From Anaerolineae bacterium (GTDB lineage: Bacteria > Chloroflexota > Anaerolineae > B4-G1 > SLSP01): a stretch of DNA of 11,761 nt. The DNA lies in the NCBI GenBank assembly GCA_016934645.1, contig JAFGSL010000264.1:1-11761 (forward strand), given 5' to 3'. Shown here piece after piece: positions 6,702-11,761 of this stretch. The number at the start of each line of letters is the position of its first letter. The stretch's first letter is position 1. The notes beneath the pieces were generated by a model. That model did no database searches. It saw only the letters and a program-made list of their open reading frames with translations, and was not told the DNA's origin. A program made the position numbers and the translations under genes.

Positions 6702-6709
6702 GGAGGTGA
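6700..6709 (+). promoter_or_regulatory. Full-consensus Shine-Dalgarno AAGGAGGTGA
   Basis: AAGGAGGTGA is complementary to the whole 16S anti-SD tail. It overlaps the TAA stop of the barrel gene and precedes two adjacent ATGs (6710, 6713). The spacing from GGAGG favours 6713 (6 nt) over 6710 (3 nt). It suggests strong translation of the cupin and transcription from upstream. Confidence 0.75.
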
Positions 6710-6712
6710 ATG

Positions 6713-7102
6713 ATGGCTGCTATAGATAGAGTAGGAGAGCGATCAGAAGTGTTGAACTTGCACGAAGGTAAGGGTAAGGGGCTAGCTTATATCTTTTTCT
6801 CAGAGCAACTCAATTCTTCTTTGTTATTCTTTGATCTTGAGTTGGAGCCAGGTGCTTATGCTGGACACCATCGACATAGCGACAATGTCGAGATTGTCTA
6901 TATTCTTTCTGGTAAAGCGGAGAATTATCAGGATGGTAAACGTCAGGTCCTTGAGGCCGGAGATGCTATTCTGACGAGAACAGGTGAATCCCATGCTATC
7001 AAGAATATCGGAGATGAGGTTTTGCATGTTCTTGGTTTCGGTGCTGGCGACATAGGCGCTATCGACAATCTCCCGATACCTGAACTGCTCGCCGATTGGT
7101 AG
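6713..7102 (+). CDS. Small single-domain cupin protein
   Basis: A 129-residue beta-barrel of the RmlC-like cupin superfamily, probably a metal- or sugar-binding protein or small enzyme. Cupin motif 1 fits G(X)5HXH(X)4E(X)6G exactly, with G47, H53, H55, E60 and G67. Motif 2 has G83, G91, H94 and N98 in the expected spacing, with Arg in place of the usual Pro. The metal ligands H53, H55, E60 and H94 are therefore all present. The GKAENYQDGKRQVLEAGDAI segment between motifs is standard. Base composition is markedly lower than the neighbours: I counted about 45% GC over 6721-7080, against about 68% in the first 60 bases of 7201-7260. This fits recent acquisition from a lower-GC donor. It starts 11 nt after the barrel gene. 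Substrate is unknown; function could range from oxalate or sugar-related catalysis to ligand sensing. Confidence 0.88.
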   Translation: MAAIDRVGERSEVLNLHEGKGKGLAYIFFSEQLNSSLLFFDLELEPGAYAGHHRHSDNVEIVYILSGKAENYQDGKRQVLEAGDAILTRTGESHAIKNIGDEVLHVLGFGAGDIGAIDNLPIPELLADW

Positions 7103-7124
7103 TGTAGTGCTGAAGGAATCGTAT

Positions 7125-7901
7125 ATGGAATCAACGTATAAACTCTCTCAACAACGCTTCGGCGCACACGCGCAGAACTACGTCACCAGCCAAACGCATG
7201 CCAAAGGCGCGGACCTGGATCGCTTGCTCGAAATCGCGCAGCCGCGGCCCTACTGGCACGTCCTCGACGTGGCGACGGGTGGGGGGCACACGGCGCTGAA
7301 GTTCGCGCCACACGTCGCGCGCGTCGTCGCCAGCGACCTCACGCCGCAGATGCTCAAGGCGGCGGAGGCACACATCACCGGCAAAGGCGTTACCAACGTC
7401 GAGTTCAAGGAGGCGCGTGCCGAACACTTGCCCTTCGATAGCAATGCCTTCGATCTCGTGACGTGCCGTATCGCGCCGCATCACTTCGACGACGTGGCGC
7501 AGTTTGTCAAGGAAGCCGCGCGCGTGGTCCGGCCCGGTGGCTTGGTGCTCGTGCAGGACCAGCAGATGCCGGAAGACCCGGTGATTGCCGGTTACGTGGA
7601 AGCGTTCGAAAAGCTGCGCGATCCGAGCCACAATCACGCCCTTACCGAAACCGAGTGGCGCGCGGCGTTCGCGGCAGCCGAACTGACGCTGGAGAGCGTC
7701 GAAACCCTCGCAAAGCCCCATAGCTTCGACGAGTGGACGACGACCCAGAACGTCTTGCCCAGCACGAAAGCGTGTCTTGAGGCGTTGGTCGCCGCCGCGC
7801 CGCCTGCTGCCGTCGCATGGCTGCACCCTTGCGACTTCGGCGCGCCGGAAGCGACGTTTGTGAATGTCCACATTATCCTCGCGGGGCGAAAGAGCGGGTG
7901 A
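7125..7901 (+). CDS. UbiE/Methyltransf_11-type class I SAM methyltransferase
   Basis: A second stand-alone SAM-dependent methyltransferase, 258 residues, unrelated in detail to the one at 3400-4242. Motif I is VLDVATGGGHTALKFAP (about 46-62), the acidic ribose-binding residue is D71 (VVASDLT), and the post-II region has AEHLPFDSNAFDLVTCR. HHFDD follows strand beta-4, and VVRPGGLVLVQD forms motif post-III. This pattern is close to the YcgJ/UbiE-like group that methylates small molecules. ATG 7125 is chosen because AAGGA lies 7 nt upstream; GTG 7107 would add six residues and has no ribosome site. The gene begins 22 nt after the cupin stop, so the two are likely co-transcribed, yet the GC content returns to the local high value here. 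Substrate is unknown. Confidence 0.9.
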   Translation: MESTYKLSQQRFGAHAQNYVTSQTHAKGADLDRLLEIAQPRPYWHVLDVATGGGHTALKFAPHVARVVASDLTPQMLKAAEAHITGKGVTNVEFKEARAEHLPFDSNAFDLVTCRIAPHHFDDVAQFVKEAARVVRPGGLVLVQDQQMPEDPVIAGYVEAFEKLRDPSHNHALTETEWRAAFAAAELTLESVETLAKPHSFDEWTTTQNVLPSTKACLEALVAAAPPAAVAWLHPCDFGAPEATFVNVHIILAGRKSG

Positions 7902-7943
7902 GAGAATCGCCGAATGGGTGTGATTGAACGGATTTTCCCGACC

Positions 7944-7971
7944 TTTGACTTTTGACTTTCGACTTGCAACT
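7944..7971. repeat. Heptanucleotide tandem repeat (TTTGACT-like, 4 units)
   Basis: Units TTTGACT, TTTGACT, TTCGACT and TGCAACT follow each other at exactly 7-nt period, preceded by a weaker CCCGACC. It sits in the 95-bp spacer before the YihY gene. It resembles the short tandemly repeated heptamers described in cyanobacteria. TTGACT occurs twice and resembles a -35 box, but no convincing -10 is at the right distance. Confidence 0.65.
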
Positions 7972-7996
7972 AACGATTACATGACTATCAAACGAA

Positions 7997-9139
7997 ATGA
8001 GTGATGTGGTGAATGAGCATGTGGCATGGTGGCGTCGGAGCTTGAGGGCGGTCTTCGATCTTCTCAAGGGGACGGCCCAGGCCTGGCAGCACGACAATGC
8101 TACGCGGCTGGCGGCGGCGCTGGCGTATTATGCAATTTTTTCGATCACACCGCTGCTGATCATCATTATCGCCATCATTGGCTTGGTGTTTGGCGAACGC
8201 GCTGCGCAGGCTGAAATTGCCCACCAACTCGAAGATCTTGTGGGGTCGGAAGCGGCTTTGATGATCGAAAATATGCTTGCCAACTTCGGCAATCCCGCTT
8301 CAGGCATCCTTACTTCCCTCGTCGGGTTGCTAACGCTGTTGTACGGCGCGAGCGGGTTATTCCACCATGTTCAAGGGACGCTCAACACGATCTGGCATGC
8401 GCCGCTCCGATCAGGCAATGGGGTGGTGTATTTTTTCAAACAACGTTTTTTGCATCTCGCCATGGTCTTCGGAGTGGGAGCATTGTTGATGCTGGCGCTG
8501 TTTGCAGAACTTGTCATCACGACGGTCATCGGCTATCTCAATCTGGAGAATATCCCGCAGGCGCGCAATTTCCTCGTTGCTCTGGTTATGCTGACGGTGA
8601 TGTTTGCCATCATCTTCAAAGTCCTTCCACAAATCAAAATCGCTTGGCGCGACGTGCTCATCGGCGCGGCGGTGACGTCATTGCTGTTCAACGTGGGGCG
8701 GATTCTCATCGGCACGTATATGCGTCTGAGCAACATCGGCTCCATTTTCGGCGCTGCCGGATCGCTGGTCGTGTTGTTGGTCTGGATCTATTATTCGGCG
8801 CAGATCTTCCTGCTGGGTGCCGAATTCACCCACGTTTACGCACAGAAATTCGGTTCGCTGCGTAAACCGGTGGCGTTACTTGACGAAGAAGACACCGCGC
8901 CTCTGGTCGAGTTGCCGCGCGTGGAGGCTATTGGCGCACCGGTTTCTCTTTTTGCTGAAGGCGAGGCGGCCATGATGCCGGATGCGGATGTGCCGGTGCT
9001 ACCATCCGCTGGGATGAAAAAGCGTGATTGGCCCAAGAAGGCACTGGCGATCACAACGGTGGTGGGAACGGTTGCGGCCTCGATACTCGGCGCGAGCTGG
9101 CTGCATCGCCAGCGCAAAGATCAACAGGAAGGCACGTGA
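7997..9139 (+). CDS. YihY/BrkB-family inner membrane protein
   Basis: An integral membrane protein of the YihY/virulence factor BrkB family. Members were once mis-annotated as RNase BN, and the true function is not established. The family signature region LAAALAYYAIFSITPLLIII (about residues 38-57) begins the first membrane helix. Six helices are visible at about 42-65, 102-118, 153-180, 190-210, 218-240 and 250-276. They include the conserved YGASGLFHHVQGTLNTIW and GSIFGAAGSLVVLLVWIYYS segments. Beyond the usual end (about 285 residues) there is an acidic, Pro-rich cytoplasmic linker. It is followed by a basic stretch (KKRDWPKK) and a probable seventh helix at about 348-368, giving 380 residues. 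ATG 7997 has no clear Shine-Dalgarno sequence. The stop TGA overlaps the next gene's ATG (TGATG), implying translational coupling to the isomerase, an unexpected partner. Confidence 0.93.
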   Translation: MSDVVNEHVAWWRRSLRAVFDLLKGTAQAWQHDNATRLAAALAYYAIFSITPLLIIIIAIIGLVFGERAAQAEIAHQLEDLVGSEAALMIENMLANFGNPASGILTSLVGLLTLLYGASGLFHHVQGTLNTIWHAPLRSGNGVVYFFKQRFLHLAMVFGVGALLMLALFAELVITTVIGYLNLENIPQARNFLVALVMLTVMFAIIFKVLPQIKIAWRDVLIGAAVTSLLFNVGRILIGTYMRLSNIGSIFGAAGSLVVLLVWIYYSAQIFLLGAEFTHVYAQKFGSLRKPVALLDEEDTAPLVELPRVEAIGAPVSLFAEGEAAMMPDADVPVLPSAGMKKRDWPKKALAITTVVGTVAASILGASWLHRQRKDQQEGT

Positions 9140-10587
9140 TGCACGCACATCTTCGTAAATCTCTGACGGCCAATGTTGGCCTGTTTGGCGTTGGTTTCGA
9201 CGTGTACTGGGGCCAGTTCCCCGGCCTGAAAGAGGAATTGCTGGATTACCTGGCTATCTTCGAGGGGCAAGTCCGGGTTAACAACGTTCATACCGTCAAC
9301 TTTGGGATGGTGGACAATGCCCACGCGGCTTACGCCGTCCTTAAGCGGATGAAGGCCGCCGACCTCGACCTCGTCTTTTGCGATATGCTGACCTACGCCA
9401 CGTCCGCCACTTTCGGCATTCTCATCCGCGAATTGGACGTGCCCGTTGTGCTGGTGGCCCTGCAACCCCTCGCGCAGATGGACTACGCTCACGCCACGAT
9501 CTACATGCAGCTCTGCAATGACAACATCTGCTCGCTGCCGGAATTCGCGGGTGTGGCCGTGCGGATGGGCAAGCGCGTGCCGCCCACCATCATCGGCACA
9601 CTGCGTGATGACGCCGCCGCGCAGGCCGAAATCGCGCGTTGGTGCAGCATTGCCCGCGTGCTCCACGACCTGAAGGGCGCGCGCATCGGGCACTTCGGAC
9701 ATCCCATCGAGGCGATGCTCGATATGCACAGCGACCCCACTGCTTTCACCGCCGTCTTTGGCCTGCACATCGTGCAGACCGAGGTTGATGACCTGGTCCG
9801 CCTGGAGAAAACCGTCACCGAAGACGAAGTTAACGCCAAGTCTGCGCAAATCCTCGCGATGTTCGACACACCGGAGCCGCAATCCGATCCGTTGACGCGC
9901 AGGTTGACCGATGAAGATCTCTATCACGCGGCGCGGATGGCTGTGGCGTTGGACAAGTTCATGGACGAGTTCGACCTGGACGGCCTGGCCTACTACTACA
10001 AAGGCGAGCCGGGCAGCGCGCCGGAGCGCGCCGCCGCCAGCCTCATCGTGGGTAACTCATTGCTCTGCGCGGCGGGTTTTCCGATGTGCGGTGAATCCGA
10101 CCTCAAGACGTGTGTGGCGATGCTGATCATGGACCGGCTGGGTATCGGTGGCAGTTTCGCGGAATTCCATCCTGTGGATTTCAAGGAGAACTTCATCCTC
10201 GTGGGGCACGATGGGCCGCACCACATCGCCATCGCCGAGGGCAAGCCCGTGCTGCGCAGCCTGATGAAGTACCACGGCAAACCCGGTTTCGGCGCGTCCG
10301 TCGAATTCCAGATCAAAGCCGGCCCCATCACGATGTTCGGCATCACCTCCACCTACGGGGGCAAGTTCAAGTTCGTCATCGCCGAGGGCGAATCCGTGCG
10401 CGGCCTCATCCCGGCGACCGGCAACACCAACACGCGCGGCGTCTTTCAACCGGACGCTGTCACCTTTCTCAAGCGCTGGCTCGCCGAAGGCCCCACGCAC
10501 CATTTCGCGCTTGGGGTGGGGCATCATGCGGCGACGATCAAGGAAATCGGGGACATTTTGGGGATTGAGAGCGTGATTGTGCGTTAG
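9139..10587 (+). CDS. L-arabinose/L-fucose isomerase-family protein
   Basis: A predicted cytoplasmic aldose-ketose isomerase of the AraA/FucI fold, 482 residues, close to the usual length of AraA. The C-terminal half carries the metal/catalytic pattern of the family. GESDLKT (E319) corresponds to the first Glu ligand, GGSFAEFHPVDF (E342) to the second, VGHDGPHHI (H357) to the His ligand, and GPTHHFALG (H454/H455) to the last His. The N-terminal half has the Rossmann-like substrate domains (DLDLVFCDMLTYATS, GARIGHFGHPIEAMLD). Overall similarity to E. coli-type AraA is modest, so the sugar (arabinose, fucose or another) is left open. ATG 9139 overlaps the preceding TGA by 1 nt and has AGGAAGG 6 nt before it; GTG 9136 is a less likely start. 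No kinase or aldolase of a sugar pathway is nearby. The assignments to catalytic residues are by motif recall, not alignment. Confidence 0.88.
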   Translation: MHAHLRKSLTANVGLFGVGFDVYWGQFPGLKEELLDYLAIFEGQVRVNNVHTVNFGMVDNAHAAYAVLKRMKAADLDLVFCDMLTYATSATFGILIRELDVPVVLVALQPLAQMDYAHATIYMQLCNDNICSLPEFAGVAVRMGKRVPPTIIGTLRDDAAAQAEIARWCSIARVLHDLKGARIGHFGHPIEAMLDMHSDPTAFTAVFGLHIVQTEVDDLVRLEKTVTEDEVNAKSAQILAMFDTPEPQSDPLTRRLTDEDLYHAARMAVALDKFMDEFDLDGLAYYYKGEPGSAPERAAASLIVGNSLLCAAGFPMCGESDLKTCVAMLIMDRLGIGGSFAEFHPVDFKENFILVGHDGPHHIAIAEGKPVLRSLMKYHGKPGFGASVEFQIKAGPITMFGITSTYGGKFKFVIAEGESVRGLIPATGNTNTRGVFQPDAVTFLKRWLAEGPTHHFALGVGHHAATIKEIGDILGIESVIVR

Positions 10588-10588
10588 T

Positions 10589-10616
10589 TTGGCTTCTGCC
10601 GATTTTGTGTGATAAT
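10589..10616 (+). promoter_or_regulatory. Putative sigma70-type promoter for the FKBP gene
   Basis: TTGGCT (10589-10594, 4 of 6 match to TTGACA) is separated by 16 nt from GATAAT (10611-10616, 5 of 6). A TG dinucleotide one base before it forms an extended -10. Transcription would start near 10622-10624 and give a leader of about 40 nt. It is located directly after the isomerase stop codon, so the FKBP gene is probably independently expressed. Confidence 0.5.
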
Positions 10617-10664
10617 AGCGACGATTTTCTATATAAATCTCACCCTATGAATGAAAGGAATATC

Positions 10665-11147
10665 ATGAATATCACGGACGGCAAAGTCGTACACATCCAC
10701 TACACGTTGAAGGATGACGCTGGTGAAGTTTTGGACAGTTCTGCAGGCAAAGAGCCACTCGCCTATCTGCACGGCGCGAGCAATATCATCCCCGGCCTCG
10801 AAAGTGCACTGGAAGGCAAGACGGTGGGCGATAAGCTCGCGGTGGCAGTCGCTCCCGAAGATGGATACGGGGTCAGAAACGAGAATCTTGTCCAGACCGT
10901 CTCCCGCTCCGCTTTCCCGGACAATGCCCAGGTGCAGTTGGGCGTGCAATTTCACGTTCAAACCCCCGCCGGTGTACGCCTTGCTACCGTGACGAAGATT
11001 GTCGGTGACCAGGTCACCCTGGATATGAATCATCCATTGGCGGATGTTACCTTGCATTTCGACGTTGAGGTGATGGATGTGCAGACAGCGACGGAAGAGG
11101 AACTGGCGCACGGGCACGTTCACGCACCCGGAGGCCACGCGCACTAG
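10665..11147 (+). CDS. slyD: SlyD-like FKBP-type peptidyl-prolyl cis-trans isomerase
   Basis: Catalyses cis-trans isomerisation of prolyl bonds and probably acts as a cytoplasmic chaperone and nickel-binding protein. The FKBP fold starts at GKVVHIHYTLKD, with NIIPGLESALEGKTVGD and the flap EDGYGVRNENL, then closes with LDMNHPLA and HFDVEVMDV. About residues 71-118 form the inserted IF chaperone domain that distinguishes SlyD-type from simple FKBPs. The C-terminus (EEELAHGHVHAPGGHAH) carries five His in the last 12 residues, a short form of the SlyD metal-binding tail; it lacks the Cys seen in E. coli SlyD. Length is 160 residues. ATG 10665 is chosen for AAGGAA about 5 nt upstream; upstream in-frame starts (GTG 10605, ATG 10647) would add non-conserved residues and overlap the promoter or leader. 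A terminator follows. Confidence 0.92.
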   Translation: MNITDGKVVHIHYTLKDDAGEVLDSSAGKEPLAYLHGASNIIPGLESALEGKTVGDKLAVAVAPEDGYGVRNENLVQTVSRSAFPDNAQVQLGVQFHVQTPAGVRLATVTKIVGDQVTLDMNHPLADVTLHFDVEVMDVQTATEEELAHGHVHAPGGHAH

Positions 11148-11166
11148 AAACAAGGCTTAAGTAACG

Positions 11167-11219
11167 AGACCTGGCAGGTTAAGTGAACGTCGTTCACTGG
11201 AGATCTGCCAGGTCTTTTT
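11167..11219 (+). terminator. Compound intrinsic terminator after the FKBP gene
   Basis: Outer arms AGACCTGGCAG (11167-11177) and CTGCCAGGTCT (11205-11215) form an 11-bp stem ending in a run of five T (11215-11219). Inside lies a second perfect hairpin, AGTGAAC / GTTCACT (11182-11188 with 11192-11198). Located between two convergent genes, it most clearly serves the + strand gene. The two nested palindromes suggest it also derives from a dispersed repeat. Confidence 0.8.
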
Positions 11220-11228
11220 CTTTGGCAC

Positions 11229-11761
11229 CTATCCGAAAATTGCCCTAACCCCCGTCTCCGGGGGCGCAAATTGCCCCTGTGGCACGCCCAAGTTTAGAAC
11301 ACGCGGCGAAGTAAAGCCTCGCAGGCCGATGAAAAGAGCCAGCACACCCGCACCGACGTACCAGACTTGCGGCCCCAGCGAATCGAATACCGGCCCGGCG
11401 ATGGCGACGCTCAACGGCGCGATAGCCGTTGAGATGCTGTCGAGCAACGATAGCACGCGCCCCTGTACCGTGGGGGGCACGCTTCTCTGCACTAGTGCCT
11501 GGATCGGGGCCATACAAACCGGCGTCATAAAGCCGCCGATGGCCATGCTGCCCACGGCCAGCCAGAAAGCCGACACCGGCGCCAGCCCGGCGAGTAGGAT
11601 GGCGAGCGCCATCCCCACAATCCCCACCAGCGACGTCTGCATCGGGCGCCGGAAGCCGCTCCAGAGGCTCAAGGCCATGCCTCCGCAGACCATCCCAATG
11701 CCGACGGCAGCGCCGATGATCCCGAACTCGCGCTCCGCGCCGCCGAAACGCCGGATGACGA
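11229..11761 (-). CDS. MFS transporter, C-terminal part (start beyond window)
   Basis: The last about 176 residues of a major facilitator superfamily permease, reading leftward and cut at the right edge. Hydrophobic segments with MFS character are FGIIGAAVGIGMVCGGMALS, LVGIVGMALAILLAGLAP, AVGSMAIGGFMTPVCM, STAIAPLSVAIAGPVFDSLG and VWYVGAGVLALFIGL, i.e. roughly the last five helices. The segment MAPIQALVQRSVPPTVQGRV is the conserved cytoplasmic loop typical of MFS_3/DHA3-like efflux carriers, in which the second half has QxxVPPxxQGRV. This suggests a drug or siderophore exporter, but the substrate cannot be known. The final residues (PPETGVRAIFG) are encoded by a G/C-rich hairpin repeat (11249-11264) and its flank, and look like an unconserved extension. 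It converges on the FKBP gene across a terminator. Confidence 0.88.
   Translation of the reverse strand, partial: VIRRFGGAEREFGIIGAAVGIGMVCGGMALSLWSGFRRPMQTSLVGIVGMALAILLAGLAPVSAFWLAVGSMAIGGFMTPVCMAPIQALVQRSVPPTVQGRVLSLLDSISTAIAPLSVAIAGPVFDSLGPQVWYVGAGVLALFIGLRGFTSPRVLNLGVPQGQFAPPETGVRAIFG
11249..11264. repeat. G/C hairpin with TCTC loop inside the MFS gene end
   Basis: Stem CCCCCG (11249-11254) / CGGGGG (11259-11264), loop TCTC. A 9-bp direct repeat AAATTGCCC flanks it (11237-11245 and 11268-11276). Sequence similar to the hairpin at 1872-1894. Confidence 0.5.

Noticed and set aside
7131..7871. Long minus-strand open frame (about 246 codons) opposite the second methyltransferase
   Set aside because: An antisense shadow of a high-GC gene: rich in Arg and His, without motifs.
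9121..9927. Long minus-strand open frame opposite the isomerase
   Set aside because: Antisense shadow. The + strand reading gives a complete isomerase-family protein.
10605..10664. Upstream starts of the FKBP gene (GTG 10605, ATG 10647)
   Set aside because: They add residues outside the FKBP fold, lack a Shine-Dalgarno sequence, and overlap the probable promoter or leader. ATG 10665 has AAGGAA at proper spacing.
1..11761. A single polysaccharide utilisation locus built from GH42, GH16 and the isomerase
   Set aside because: The three genes are separated by unrelated genes and repeat-filled spacers, and no sugar transporter or SusC/D-like or ABC binding protein is present.

Overview
The window is about 60% GC by eye and reads as a chromosomal piece of a free-living, heterotrophic bacterium. 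Chloroflexota (Anaerolineae-like) is the best guess. The basis is the mix of glycoside hydrolases, stand-alone methyltransferases, an AbrB/alpha-barrel protein and many small palindromic intergenic repeats. This is inference; there is no rRNA or other phylogenetic marker.

Layout, left to right: (1) the 3' nine-tenths of a GH42 beta-galactosidase, entering from the left edge; (2) a GNAT acetyltransferase overlapping a Cof-type HAD phosphatase; (3) a 150-bp repeat-rich spacer; (4) a class I SAM methyltransferase; (5) a second repeat-rich spacer; (6) a secreted GH16 endo-beta-glucanase lipoprotein; (7) 13 bp later, a gene that starts with two AbrB-like beta-hairpin domains and continues, across an in-frame TAG at 5643-5645, into a squalene-cyclase-like alpha/alpha barrel; (8) a small AT-richer cupin; (9) a second methyltransferase; (10) a YihY/BrkB membrane protein overlapping by 1 nt an L-arabinose/L-fucose isomerase-family enzyme; (11) a SlyD-like FKBP prolyl isomerase with its own likely promoter and terminator; (12) on the opposite strand, the 3' part of an MFS transporter, convergent with the FKBP gene.

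All genes except the last are on the + strand. Three encode carbohydrate-active functions: GH42 for beta-galactosides, GH16 for beta-1,3-type glucans, and an aldose/ketose isomerase. They are separated by unrelated genes, and no transporter or regulator of a dedicated utilisation locus is visible. They are better read as dispersed carbohydrate genes than as one pathway. Likely co-transcribed groups are GNAT-HAD, GH16-AbrB/barrel-cupin-methyltransferase, and YihY-isomerase.

The most unusual points are the single TAG that cuts one apparent gene (5181-6701) inside its barrel domain, that gene's AbrB x2 + alpha-barrel architecture, and the density of small palindromic or tandem repeats. At two gene ends these repeats supply the last codons of the protein. 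No CRISPR array, tRNA, rRNA or transposase was seen. I did not find convincing evidence of a wholly new defence or mobile system.
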